From: Leadbetterella byssophila_A
GTDB taxonomy: Bacteria; Bacteroidota; Bacteroidia; Cytophagales; Spirosomataceae
Length of the DNA: 64,000 nt
NCBI GenBank assembly: GCA_040394735.1
Contig: JBEBRR010000011.1
Location: 1 to 64,000 of the forward strand
Direction of reading: 5' to 3'
Positions 34,336 to 43,631 of the stretch are shown here, piece after piece (position 1 is the stretch's first letter; each line of letters starts with the position of its first letter). Below the pieces are notes generated by a model that searched no databases, was not told the origin of the DNA, and saw nothing but the letters and a program-made list of their open reading frames with translations. The translations under genes were made by a program, and so were the position numbers.

Positions 34336-36235
34336 TATCAGTGCATTCTACATATACGGAAGTACCCTTACCCGGTTCTGACTTTACATCCATGCGTCCC
34401 TGCAGGTAGTTTACCCGTGTACGTATGTTCTGCAGCCCGGCAGTATTTTTCCCTTCCAGGGTCTCAGCGTCAAATCCGCTGCCGTTATCTTCCACTGTGA
34501 TACTGAGCGACTTTCCCTGCCGGATCACCTGTACCAGGGCAACGGTGGCCTGAGCATGCTTCACCACATTATTCACCAACTCCTGCACAATCCGGTATAC
34601 CGTCACCTCGGTAGCCGCGTTCATACGCTGCTCCAGGCCATGGAATTCCGTATTTATGGTGAGGGCTCTTGAGGCATTGATGCCATCACAATAATCCTGC
34701 ATGGCCTGCTGTAAGCCCAGCTTTATTAAGGCCTCAGGCATCATATTATGGGCTACCCGGCGCATTTCCGATATGGACTCATCCAGCTTATGCAGGGCAT
34801 TGTTGAAGAGTATGCCGTTTTCTTCCGTTAAGATAAAATTTCCTTTCATAGCTCCTAATTGCAGTTTTACTCCACTCAGCATCCCGCCAAGCCCGTCATG
34901 CAGATCTTTTGCCAGGCGGCTGCGCTCATCCTCCTGCCCTTTCAGCAGCGAGCGGGTAGCCAGCAGTTGCTTTTCAGTTTCCAGCTCTGCGATACGTTGC
35001 CGCTGGAGATTCTGACGATGGGTATAATTCCGGTATACGAGAAACAAGACGGTAACAAGCCCCAGGGCACTCCCCGCTAAAATATAGTTGAACAGGTTTT
35101 TCTGATGGATCTGGGCCTGCTGCAGGGCTATAGTGTCTTCTTTGTTCTGAAGCTGGTACCGGGTTTCCAGTGTCTGAACCATCTCCTCATTCGTTTTCTG
35201 AGAAAGTGAATCATTCAGCAGCACGTAATCATTCAGCAGCGTGTAGGCTCTCAGAATGTTCCCTCTTTTGGCTTCTGCCGTCGATAATGATTTAAGGGTT
35301 TCCGTCTTCAGCTGCAATAATCCCAGCTCGTTTTCAATCTTCAAGGCCTGACTGAAATACGCTGCAGCCCTGGCATATTCTTTTTCCGAAAGGTTTATAT
35401 TTCCTAAAGAAAACAGCACCAGCGCCTCATCGTAGGGACTATTTACTTCACGGAATAATTGCAGCGCCTGCTGTAGGCAGGAATAAGCATTGGCGTTGTC
35501 TTTTTTATTTTTAAAATAATATTCCCCCATAAAATGCAGCAGATTTCCCCTGCTTCTTACATCCCTTTCCGCCATTTTCAGGGCGGGTAAGGCATAACCG
35601 GGAATGCTGTCGTAGCGCGCATACTGCGTAAAATGATTCAGCATGATCAATGTTGCTCTCAGAATGGGTACGGTATCACCGGCAATCTTTGCTTCCTTCA
35701 ATGCCAGGCGCGCATACCTGTCTGTCTTTAAGGTATCGCTGATAAACGAATATATCACAGACAGGTTACTGTAGGCATATACTTTCTGGATGCGGTTTCC
35801 GGTTTCGTCATACAGCTTTACAGCTTTCAGGTACATGGCTGCTGCCGAATCATACCGTTGCCTTTGCTGGTAGATCACTCCATAGGTATTATACAAGCTC
35901 CCCAGCTGGTTTTTTCCTGCCGCTGACGGGTCTTCTTTTGCATAATGCAAAGCTTTGTCATTACTGAGCTTTGCGCTGTCCAGCTGCATCCGGTTACTAT
36001 ATGCCGCTGCTTTGAAGCCATAATAAGCGGCCATTCCTCTTTTGTACTTAAGGGCTTCAGAAGCTTTTAAAATTTCGTCCAGCAACTGATGTGCCTTCCG
36101 CGGATCAGTATGCTGTATCCGGCGTACGGCAGCAATCATACCGTTTACTTTTGCGGTATCTCCGGGCAGGGTTTTCTCCTGCGCAAAGACGCCGGGAAAC
36201 AGAAAGATCAACAGAAGCCGGAGCATGTATTTCAT
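34328..36235 (-). CDS. TPR-containing sensor histidine kinase (HisKA_3 type)
   Basis: The 635-residue kinase has a signal peptide (MLRLLLIFLFPGVFAQ), a periplasmic array of about seven TPRs, a membrane span near residue 390 (YILAGSALGLVTVLFLVY), a coiled coil, the H-box RLAKDLHDGLGGMLSGVKLQLG, N-box VQELVNNVVKHAQAT and G-box DNGSGFDAETLEGKNTAGLQNI. Its partner is the overlapping downstream NarL-type regulator. The architecture is the same as the orphan kinase at 9.4 kb. Confidence 0.92.
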   Translation of the reverse strand: MKYMLRLLLIFLFPGVFAQEKTLPGDTAKVNGMIAAVRRIQHTDPRKAHQLLDEILKASEALKYKRGMAAYYGFKAAAYSNRMQLDSAKLSNDKALHYAKEDPSAAGKNQLGSLYNTYGVIYQQRQRYDSAAAMYLKAVKLYDETGNRIQKVYAYSNLSVIYSFISDTLKTDRYARLALKEAKIAGDTVPILRATLIMLNHFTQYARYDSIPGYALPALKMAERDVRSRGNLLHFMGEYYFKNKKDNANAYSCLQQALQLFREVNSPYDEALVLFSLGNINLSEKEYARAAAYFSQALKIENELGLLQLKTETLKSLSTAEAKRGNILRAYTLLNDYVLLNDSLSQKTNEEMVQTLETRYQLQNKEDTIALQQAQIHQKNLFNYILAGSALGLVTVLFLVYRNYTHRQNLQRQRIAELETEKQLLATRSLLKGQEDERSRLAKDLHDGLGGMLSGVKLQLGAMKGNFILTEENGILFNNALHKLDESISEMRRVAHNMMPEALIKLGLQQAMQDYCDGINASRALTINTEFHGLEQRMNAATEVTVYRIVQELVNNVVKHAQATVALVQVIRQGKSLSITVEDNGSGFDAETLEGKNTAGLQNIRTRVNYLQGRMDVKSEPGKGTSVYVECTDNG

Positions 36236-36377
36236 ATTACAGATGAGTGTCGGGTAATGAGTAAAGAATACCTGGCGCGGGGTTCAGTGACGGAAATGCC
36301 AAAACCTGTATCCGGAACCTTCTTATGTCCGCACCACTATATCGATACAAATTACGGTGAATCGCTCCTGATAATCA

Positions 36378-36401
36378 ATCCCCTTTTCAGGGGATATTTT
36401 T
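36378..36401 (+). terminator. Terminator-like hairpin upstream of the ZU5 lipoprotein gene
   Basis: ATCCCC and GGGGAT enclose a 6-nt loop and are followed on the plus strand by ATTTTT. No plus-strand gene ends upstream, so it could be an attenuator or the end of a small transcript in the 292-nt gap 36236-36527. Confidence 0.35.
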
Positions 36402-36527
36402 CTGCCGTAAATATCCATTTTCTCGGGGATTGCATGTGACATGGAATACATTCAATTTTACATCGAAAACCAGGGGAAATTTCAGGCCTGATCTGTTCCC
36501 CTTTCTAATTAAAAAATACCTGAAGAC

Positions 36528-37982
36528 ATGAATCGTATCCGACATTTTTTCCGCTACAAGTTACCGGCATGGGTTCTGTTCGGCCTGTTATCCTGCCAGG
36601 AAAAGGATTCACCCCTTAATGGCGGTCGTGAAATTGATTTCTCCCAACTTACCCCGGCAGTTACTGCCAGGGGAGCCGCCCTGGGCAGTGTATTTACCCG
36701 TGTGGTAGGCCCCGCCGGCGGGCAGGTACAGTCGCCTGACGGTCAGATCAGCATCGATATTCCTGCCGGGGCGCTTAGCGTCAATACTCCTATCGGCATT
36801 CAAAGCATCACCAATCAGGCTCCCCTGGGAACCGGAAATGCTTACCGGCTGACTCCTGAGGGAGACATTTTCAGCAAACCGGTTACGATCACAATGAAAT
36901 ACAGGAAAGATTTACCCGCGCCATTTGTGTGGATCGTTACACAGTATAGTAACGGTATCTGGCTGGGCGACCGGAACTCAACGCCGGACGAGACCACGGG
37001 GACGGTGTCGGCACAAACCCTGCATTTCAGTGACTGGGCGGTTGGAAGGTTGATCGATCTTCGGCTTTCACCGGAAAAAGCTACGGTCAAAGTAAAAGAA
37101 TCACTGAAATTAAATGTTACCGGTTTCTATGCACGCACTGACGAAGACCTGACCCCTCTCATCCCCATTCATGCGCCGGATGACGAAGATCTGGCAGCGA
37201 TCCCTGACCTCTCAGAGGCCGGAAAACTCCTGGTAAAGCTAAATAAATACAGTGAACTGCAATTCAAAGAATGGAGACTGGATGCCCTGAAAGCGCCGGT
37301 CTCAGGCAATAGCGGCAGGCTGGAGACCGCGGGTAGCTCAGCCACCTATACGGCTCCTGACCATGCCCCGGAACCCGACGAGGTATCGGTATCCGTATCT
37401 ATACAGGCGAAAGACAAAAAAGGGGGCAACAGTGCCCTGAGCATCATTACCCCTGTTCGTATCGTAGAAAATGAGCATTTTCTTACCCTTTACCTGGATG
37501 GAAAGAAAATAGAATACATCCCTTCCGGTAACGGTGTTAAACCCATTGAGCAGGGCCTGGGGTCTGTCTCTCTCCGGGTAAGAGACAATGAACTGCACCT
37601 TGTGGGACAATACGACACCCGGCCCGAATATTCCAACATCATTGAACTGCATATCAATAATGACAGGATTTTTGAAGGAACCAAACTATACCAGCGGGAT
37701 AAGAGCCGTACACCCTACACTACGCTCACATTTACCCCGACAGACCGTGTATTGCCCCAATTTATTAACGAATCGGCCATCGTAACCAATAACCCGAACG
37801 CCGGATGTTTTCACAGCCCTATCCCCATACCTGTTGAACTAAGCCTGCATAAGACCACCCAAAACGGGTATGATTATTTTGAGGGCGGATTTTCCTGCAA
37901 GATTTATTATGTTTCCACTGCCGAATGCCTGCAACCCGAAGAACATACGCTTAAAGGAGTATTCCATCTGAAAGGGTACTGA
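36528..37982 (+). CDS. ZU5-domain-like lipoprotein of unknown function
   Basis: The 484-residue protein has a lipoprotein signal (LPAWVLFGLLSCQEKDS). At about residues 58-130 a GPAGGQVQSPDGQISIDIPAGAL motif followed by YRLTPEGDIFSKPVTITMKY resembles a ZU5 domain. The rest contains beta-rich, Ig-like modules with no motif I can name. It is probably an outer-membrane or surface lipoprotein. The next gene, another secreted orphan, starts 38 nt downstream, so they may form an operon. Confidence 0.7.
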   Translation: MNRIRHFFRYKLPAWVLFGLLSCQEKDSPLNGGREIDFSQLTPAVTARGAALGSVFTRVVGPAGGQVQSPDGQISIDIPAGALSVNTPIGIQSITNQAPLGTGNAYRLTPEGDIFSKPVTITMKYRKDLPAPFVWIVTQYSNGIWLGDRNSTPDETTGTVSAQTLHFSDWAVGRLIDLRLSPEKATVKVKESLKLNVTGFYARTDEDLTPLIPIHAPDDEDLAAIPDLSEAGKLLVKLNKYSELQFKEWRLDALKAPVSGNSGRLETAGSSATYTAPDHAPEPDEVSVSVSIQAKDKKGGNSALSIITPVRIVENEHFLTLYLDGKKIEYIPSGNGVKPIEQGLGSVSLRVRDNELHLVGQYDTRPEYSNIIELHINNDRIFEGTKLYQRDKSRTPYTTLTFTPTDRVLPQFINESAIVTNNPNAGCFHSPIPIPVELSLHKTTQNGYDYFEGGFSCKIYYVSTAECLQPEEHTLKGVFHLKGY

Positions 37983-38020
37983 TCAAAAATACATGAGTCG
38001 GAAACATAAAAGTATATCCC

Positions 38021-39235
38021 ATGAAAACTACACTTCTTCTCCTGTTTCTTGCCTTCTGTTGTCCGGTAAAAGCCCAGGAGACCGCTGGTGACAGGATAAA
38101 GAAAGGTGACCCCTGCAATTCCAAAGAAGAACTGGCCGGCGCGCCCGGTACTTATCTGACTGCGGCGCAATACCCCTGGCCCGCCGTACGGGCAGCCTAT
38201 TTTGAGAAAATGTCTACCTCCGCCGATAAAACCGCCGCCAGGCAATCGCTGGAACAAATAGAAAAACTGGAACAGCAAAGCCGAAGTCACTTTGCCCTCA
38301 CGGGAGGTACCTGGGAAGGGTATTATTCTACGGAAGGATATCACTATGCGGGCATGAAACGACTGGCGGATTACCGTTTTCAGGTAGCTTTTCACGAATT
38401 TCTGTGCATCAACAAAAAAACAGCCCGTAACGGAGAGTACTCTACCGTGCTAAGGGTCTATGTTAACAGCCTCCCGTTAAATGCATTGGCTGCACACCTC
38501 ACCCATGCATTTCCTGATAACCTGGGTGATTACGCTTACCACGACCCAAAAAATTATAAGGCGGGAGTACCCGCCCCTAAAATAAACCTGTTGAATTACC
38601 TCGCTGAAAAAACCAAAGGACTTGTGGATGCCATCAATTCAGGTGACCGCTACTGGCAGGATACGCCCGAAAATAAAATCGCGAAAAATACCTATAATCC
38701 CATTTATCGCTGCTGGTTTATAAAAAAGGCCAACATTCCGCTTTTGATACCCGTTAGCCGCAAAGAATACCTGGAAAGCCTGCTGGAATATTATGAAAGA
38801 GAAAAGCTCTATATACTTATAACCACTCAATCCGTGTCCCCAGAAAATATTCAAAAGAAATATGGAGGTGACTGGAAAGCAGTTATAGAAGCAAAAAAAG
38901 CAAAAGTAAACCAGGTGCTGAAAGAAAACAGTGCCCCATGGCTTGCCGGGCAGGCAATAGTGAATCCTGATGAGGATTTCTATCAGAATCAGAAACAAAA
39001 ACTGCCTGAATATTCTTCCCTGTTTACCTTCCGGAGATTTTATGACGGCGAAGAAAAATCGGTACCCCTTTATCAGTATAATCCGGCCTGTCTCCCGGAT
39101 AAAACTCAAAACGCAGCCGCACCCCAGTTCATCACCATTAACTTCCGATACGTACCGAAGCCCGTTCATCTTCGGCTGATCGATAACTTTACCACTAATT
39201 TTGACAGGGACGCGTGGGAAAAGCTTTTACATTAG
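38021..39235 (+). CDS. Secreted protein of unknown function
   Basis: The 404-residue product begins with a signal peptide (MKTTLLLLFLAFCCPVKAQ). The mature part has no recognisable domain; it is rich in Tyr and aromatic residues, with Cys pairs such as DPCNSKEE near the N-terminus. It follows the ZU5-like lipoprotein on the same strand, which suggests a shared surface role, but no function can be assigned. Confidence 0.65.
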   Translation: MKTTLLLLFLAFCCPVKAQETAGDRIKKGDPCNSKEELAGAPGTYLTAAQYPWPAVRAAYFEKMSTSADKTAARQSLEQIEKLEQQSRSHFALTGGTWEGYYSTEGYHYAGMKRLADYRFQVAFHEFLCINKKTARNGEYSTVLRVYVNSLPLNALAAHLTHAFPDNLGDYAYHDPKNYKAGVPAPKINLLNYLAEKTKGLVDAINSGDRYWQDTPENKIAKNTYNPIYRCWFIKKANIPLLIPVSRKEYLESLLEYYEREKLYILITTQSVSPENIQKKYGGDWKAVIEAKKAKVNQVLKENSAPWLAGQAIVNPDEDFYQNQKQKLPEYSSLFTFRRFYDGEEKSVPLYQYNPACLPDKTQNAAAPQFITINFRYVPKPVHLRLIDNFTTNFDRDAWEKLLH

Positions 39236-39255
39236 AAAACAAAGCCAGAAGGAAT

Positions 39256-39291
39256 TGTCTCCTGCATTTAGCAGGTGAAATACAGGAGACA
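39256..39291. terminator. Inverted repeat between convergent genes, candidate bidirectional terminator
   Basis: TGTCTCCTG (39256-39264) and CAGGAGACA (39283-39291) form a perfect 9-bp outer stem. An alternative inner hairpin CCTGC-ATTTA-GCAGG (39261-39275) competes for the same sequence. It sits between the stops of the secreted orphan and the MerR gene. Confidence 0.4.
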
Positions 39292-39305
39292 TCCTCACCT
39301 AAAAG

Positions 39306-40061
39306 TCAGATATTCAGCGCGTAAAAAGCCATCGCCTTCCGCATGAATTCGGCAAAAACCGGATCGTGAGAACCCTGCTTCAGGGTATACCGCTCATCCT
39401 GAACATACAGTTCTCCCAAACCGCTATACGCTTCACCCGTAGGTTTTGTACCCCAGAAACGGGCGATACATCCGTAATGTACAGCCATCAGTTCCTGAAC
39501 ACCGGATGACTGCGGGTCCTGCTCTTTCATAGCTTCCAATTGACGGTTTACCGTCATAAAATTTTCTTTCAGCTCGTGTAGCTCAGTCCCGCCCAGGTTC
39601 TTAAGCTGAAATTCTGACTTTTCCACTGTTTCTTTCCCCCATTTTTCAATAGCTTCCTTTCGGTAGGCCTCTATCTGCTCTTTGGGAAGGCCTTCATACA
39701 ATTCTTCATGTTTTAACATTTTTCCTTCTTTTAAATTAGAAATAGTTTTATTTACTGTTTCCATCATCTTCATAATCCGTTCAACCCGCCCTTTGAGTGC
39801 TCTTTTATGGCTCTTCAAAGCGGTTATAGTATCAAAACCCGGCTGATCCAGGATTTGGCGGATCTCCTGTAAAGGAATATCCAGCTCTTTATAAAACAGG
39901 ATCTGTTGCAGCCGGAGCAGCTCTTTCTCCCCGTACAGCCGGTACCCGGCCGCGGTACGGACAGCGGGTTTAAGCAACCCCAGACGATCGTAGAGATGCA
40001 GTGTTCGTACGGTCACTCCGGCCAGGCCTCCCAATTTTTTAACCGAATAATGAATGATCAT
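39306..40061 (-). CDS. MerR-family regulator with TipAS-like effector domain
   Basis: The start at 40061 gives MIIHYSVKKLGGLAGVTVRTLHLYDRLGLLKP, a MerR winged-helix N-terminus (the frame is open back to 40082). A dimerisation coiled coil follows, then a TipAS-type antibiotic-recognition domain at about residues 130-250 (VQELMAVHYGCIARFWGTKPTGEAYSGLGELYVQDERY). TipA-like regulators activate genes in response to thiopeptides or other ligands. No obvious target operon is adjacent; self-regulation is usual for the family. Confidence 0.88.
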   Translation of the reverse strand: MIIHYSVKKLGGLAGVTVRTLHLYDRLGLLKPAVRTAAGYRLYGEKELLRLQQILFYKELDIPLQEIRQILDQPGFDTITALKSHKRALKGRVERIMKMMETVNKTISNLKEGKMLKHEELYEGLPKEQIEAYRKEAIEKWGKETVEKSEFQLKNLGGTELHELKENFMTVNRQLEAMKEQDPQSSGVQELMAVHYGCIARFWGTKPTGEAYSGLGELYVQDERYTLKQGSHDPVFAEFMRKAMAFYALNI

Positions 40062-40132
40062 ATTTTTTGGATAACACAACAAATGTAAACTATGACGTTA
40101 GGTAAGAGTCAAGGATTTTTTCAAAAATTTTC

Positions 40133-40161
40133 AAAAAAAAAGTGCCTCCCGAAGAAGGCAC
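40133..40161 (-). terminator. Rho-independent terminator of sucC with UUCG loop
   Basis: On the minus strand GTGCCTTC and GGAGGCAC pair (one G-U) around a TTCG tetraloop, followed by nine Ts. It lies 31 nt past the sucC stop. Confidence 0.8.
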
Positions 40162-40191
40162 CCTCATTAATAGGAGTTGAATAGTCTGATC

Positions 40192-41403
40192 TTAAGCCAG
40201 TACCTTTTGTACCAGCTCGGCAGCATCTTTCAATTTTACGGCTGAAAATACTTTCAGGCCGGAGTCGTTTATAATTTTTGCACCTTCCTCGGCATTCGTT
40301 CCCTGAAGCCGCACTACGATAGGCACCGGGATCTCACCGATGGTTTTGTAGGCTTCCACAATACCGTTAGCCACCCGGTCACACCGTACGATACCCCCGA
40401 AGATGTTCACAAAAATAGCTTTAACATTCGGGTCTTTCAGGATCAGACGGAAGCCCGCCTCTACTGTGGTAGCATTAGCGCCACCGCCTACATCCAGGAA
40501 GTTGGCCGGCTCGCCGCCATATAACTTAATAATATCCATGGTAGCCATGGCCAGACCTGCACCGTTCACCATACAACCCACGTTTCCGTCCAGCTTCACA
40601 TAGTTCAGGTCGCTTTCTGAGGCCTCTACTTCCATCGGATCTTCTTCTGATTTATCTCTCAGCGCGGCCAGATCCGGGTGACGGAACAGCGCGTTATCAT
40701 CGAGGTTAACTTTGGCATCTACAGCCAGAATTTTATCATCCGAGGTTTTCAGCACCGGATTAATCTCAAACATCGAAGAATCCGTCTCATCGTAGGCTTT
40801 GTACAGTGAGGTCAGGAATTTTACCATCTCTTTGTTGGCGTTTCCGGTCAGGCCCAGCTTGTAAGCCACGTTTCTGGCCTGGAAGCCCTGGAAGCCCACA
40901 CGCGGATCAATCCACTCTTTGATGATCTTTTCAGGGGTATGTTCTGCCACTTCTTCGATGTCCATACCTCCTTCTGTAGAAGCCATGATCACGTTACAGG
41001 CTTTGGTTCTGTCGAGAAGGATGGAAACATACAATTCTTTGGGCTCGGAATCACCGGGATAGTAAACATCTTCGGCAACCAGCACCTTATTCACTACTTT
41101 TCCTTCTTCCCCGGTCTGAATAGTCACAAGCGTATTCCCTAAAAGGTTGGTGGCTATGGTTTTGACATCGTCTGCCGACTTGGCCAGCTGAACACCTCTC
41201 TGTTCAGTCCCCCTGATTTTTCCTTTTCCCCTGCCACCGGCATGGATCTGGGATTTTACTACGGCAAATTTTGAATTGGTCAGTTCCGATATCTCCTGGT
41301 AGGCTTTTTCAGCTTCTTCCACCGTTGACGCCACTACACCCCGCTGAACTCTTACCCCATATTTGGATAAAATTTCTTTACCCTGGTACTCGTGAATATT
41401 CAT
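40192..41403 (-). CDS. sucC: Succinyl-CoA ligase (ADP-forming) subunit beta
   Basis: This TCA-cycle enzyme subunit interconverts succinyl-CoA and succinate with ATP formation. The 403-residue length is typical. The ATP-grasp domain shows MNIHEYQGKEILSKYGV, VVKSQIHAGGRGKGKI and NPVLKTSDDKILAVDAKV; the C-terminal CoA-ligase part has LDVGGGANATTVEAGFRL and NIFGGIVRCDRVANGIVEA. sucD is not adjacent. A strong terminator follows. Confidence 0.96.
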   Translation of the reverse strand: MNIHEYQGKEILSKYGVRVQRGVVASTVEEAEKAYQEISELTNSKFAVVKSQIHAGGRGKGKIRGTEQRGVQLAKSADDVKTIATNLLGNTLVTIQTGEEGKVVNKVLVAEDVYYPGDSEPKELYVSILLDRTKACNVIMASTEGGMDIEEVAEHTPEKIIKEWIDPRVGFQGFQARNVAYKLGLTGNANKEMVKFLTSLYKAYDETDSSMFEINPVLKTSDDKILAVDAKVNLDDNALFRHPDLAALRDKSEEDPMEVEASESDLNYVKLDGNVGCMVNGAGLAMATMDIIKLYGGEPANFLDVGGGANATTVEAGFRLILKDPNVKAIFVNIFGGIVRCDRVANGIVEAYKTIGEIPVPIVVRLQGTNAEEGAKIINDSGLKVFSAVKLKDAAELVQKVLA

Positions 41404-41524
41404 AAATAGCTAATTAAAAATTGAACTTTTCTAATTTTTTGCCAAATTAGCAAAATATTAACCGTCTGAAAACAAATTCGGAGAAAAATACGGTTAAATT
41501 TAAAAATATATCATACAAAAACGG

Positions 41525-42175
41525 ATGCTTGAAGGAAGAAATATCCATAAAAAATATGGAAATCTGGAAGTTCTGAAGGGAATTTCGCTTAGTATAAATC
41601 CCGCAGAGATTGTCAGTATTGTAGGAAGTTCGGGAGCCGGGAAAAGCACTTTACTCCATATACTCGGCACACTGGACAAAGCTGATTCCGGAGAAGTATT
41701 TTTGGATAAAACAGAGTTAACCGGTATGAATCCGAAAGCGCTTTCCGTTTTACGTAATGAAAAAACAGGGTTTGTTTTCCAGTTTCACAACCTGATGGCA
41801 GAACTGACGGCAGAAGAGAACATCTGCCTTCCGGCATGGATCGGAAAACGGGATCAGCTGGAGACGCGTGCGCGCGCCCGTGAACTGATGAATATCCTGA
41901 ATATCTCGCACCGGTCAGATCATCTTCCTTCCGAGATGTCAGGCGGAGAGCAGCAGCGTGTGGCTGTGGCCCGGGCCCTGATCAACAACCCGCGCTATGT
42001 TTTTGCCGATGAGCCCAGCGGTAACCTCGATACGCAGAATGCAGAAGAGTTGCATGAACTTTTCTTCACACTCCGCGACAGCTACGGATGCTCTTTTGTG
42101 ATTGTGACCCATAACCTGGCCCTGGCACAACGGTCAGACAGGATGGTAGAGCTGAAGGACGGGAGAATTGTTTAG
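41525..42175 (+). CDS. ABC transporter ATP-binding protein, LolD-like
   Basis: The 216-residue ATPase has Walker A GSSGAGKST at about residue 36, Q-loop FVFQFHNLM, signature MSGGEQQRVAVARAL, and Walker B YVFADEPSGNLD. The SGNLD and HNL motifs place it in the LolD/MacB (o228) group, which works in lipoprotein release or mechanotransmission. No permease gene is adjacent, so its membrane partner must lie elsewhere. It converges on a histidine kinase gene across a repeat array. Confidence 0.85.
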   Translation: MLEGRNIHKKYGNLEVLKGISLSINPAEIVSIVGSSGAGKSTLLHILGTLDKADSGEVFLDKTELTGMNPKALSVLRNEKTGFVFQFHNLMAELTAEENICLPAWIGKRDQLETRARARELMNILNISHRSDHLPSEMSGGEQQRVAVARALINNPRYVFADEPSGNLDTQNAEELHELFFTLRDSYGCSFVIVTHNLALAQRSDRMVELKDGRIV

Positions 42176-42262
42176 TGGTGAATGGTAAATGATAAATTGT
42201 GAATGCTAAAATGATGAATGCTGAATTAATGCATTAGCAATTTATCATTCAGCATTAAGAAA
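42170..42262. repeat. Heptad repeat array between LolD-like and kinase genes
   Basis: From the LolD-like TAG stop the plus strand reads GTGAATG, GTAAATG, ATAAATT, GTGAATG, CTAAAAT, GATGAAT, GCTGAAT, TAATGCA, TTAGCAA, TTTATCA, TTCAGCA. The halves are partly complementary, so the array could fold and act as a convergent terminator. Confidence 0.65.
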
Positions 42263-43631
42263 TATGCGGTAGCACCACCACAAAGCTGCTTCCTACTCCC
42301 ACCTCGCTGCGTACCACGATCTTGCCCTTATGGATATCGGTAATGCGTTTACAGATAGACAGCCCTATCCCGTGTCCCTTGTAATTGGCCGCTGAGGCCG
42401 TACGGTAAAAAGGTTCGAATACCCGCTCCTGGTCTTCTTTGGAAATACCGTGGCCCGTATCAGAGATACTGATAATGAGATTGACTTTGTTAAATTTGAT
42501 TTTTACTTCAGCCGTGTGGTTATCTGAATACTTGCAGGCATTTTCAAACAGGTTGTTGAACAGGGTTTTCAGCAAAGGCCGGTTTCCCATAACGGTCAGC
42601 GGCTCATCTTCTTCCACGATTTCCTCAAAATCAATAAATATGTTGTAATCAGGCTGCTGACCCCGTATTTCCTCCTGTACTTCAAAAAGCACTTCATCTA
42701 CCCTTACCGGCTTATGCATCAGGTTGGATTCTCCCTGTTCTGACCGGGCCAGCTGAAGCAGACCGTTGATCAGCTGGATCATCCGCTGGTTATCCTGGTC
42801 GAGCGACCGCAGGATTTCCTTGTATTCTTCCGGGCCCCTGTCTTTTTCCAGCGCCACCTGGATCTCCGACTTAATAGCGGCAAGAGGTGTACGGAGCTCA
42901 TGCGACGCATTGCTTACAAAGCTTTTCTGCATTTCAAAGGCCTGCTCTATCCGTGAGAGCATCTGGTTAAAGTTGGTTGCTAACTGCGCGATCTCGTCCT
43001 TGTTATTTCCCGTGCTGATTTTCTTTTTAAAGTCCTGCCCGGAAATATTGGACACCTCCTGGTTGATACGGGCAATGGGCTTGAGAGATTCTCCGGCAAA
43101 AGCAAAGCTCAGGATGACCGTGAGGGTAATGGCGATCAGCAGCCCCCAGGTCATAGCGTTCTGGATATTCTCCAGCTTGGCATCACCATAGGTGTCTGTA
43201 GCCTGGGCCAGAATGAGATAGATCTTGCTGTTGGTTTCATTGAGAATAACCAGCCCTACCACTTTTTTCTCCTTGTATTCACCCACGTATTCGCCCTGCT
43301 CCCTGATCCGTTCAAGGAGGTCCGGACTGTATTTAATGGTTTCTGCATCGGTATTGGAATAGGCGATCTCATTTTTTTCATTGAAAACCAGCACTTCCGC
43401 AGCGTAGAGGGTAGAAAGTGTATTTTTATCCACGATCTTCAGGAGACGTTTGTCTACATTGGCCTCTTTGATCAGCAGCTTGGCCGTGGTTTCCGCCCGG
43501 TCTTTCAGATAATTGGTAAATTCAACCTTGGTATAATTCCGGATCAGGAAATAGAGAGCCACAGAAAAAAGCACCAGGATCAATGCCACGATCAAACTGA
43601 ACTGAAAAGCTATTTTAGTTCTGATCTTCAT
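42255..43631 (-). CDS. HAMP-containing sensor histidine kinase
   Basis: The 458-residue membrane kinase has two spans (about residues 10-30 and 165-185), a small periplasmic sensor between them, a HAMP domain, the HisKA H-box FVSNASHELRTPLAAIKSE, N-box LFNNLFENACKYSDN, and G-boxes DTGHGISKEDQERVFEPFYR and GHGIGLSICKRI. Its ATG overlaps the stop of the OmpR-type regulator by 1 nt. The stimulus is unknown. Confidence 0.94.
   Translation of the reverse strand: MKIRTKIAFQFSLIVALILVLFSVALYFLIRNYTKVEFTNYLKDRAETTAKLLIKEANVDKRLLKIVDKNTLSTLYAAEVLVFNEKNEIAYSNTDAETIKYSPDLLERIREQGEYVGEYKEKKVVGLVILNETNSKIYLILAQATDTYGDAKLENIQNAMTWGLLIAITLTVILSFAFAGESLKPIARINQEVSNISGQDFKKKISTGNNKDEIAQLATNFNQMLSRIEQAFEMQKSFVSNASHELRTPLAAIKSEIQVALEKDRGPEEYKEILRSLDQDNQRMIQLINGLLQLARSEQGESNLMHKPVRVDEVLFEVQEEIRGQQPDYNIFIDFEEIVEEDEPLTVMGNRPLLKTLFNNLFENACKYSDNHTAEVKIKFNKVNLIISISDTGHGISKEDQERVFEPFYRTASAANYKGHGIGLSICKRITDIHKGKIVVRSEVGVGSSFVVVLPHIS

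Noticed and set aside
36089..36439. Plus-strand ORF across the start of the TPR kinase
   Set aside because: Half of it is antisense to the kinase signal peptide region; no family features.
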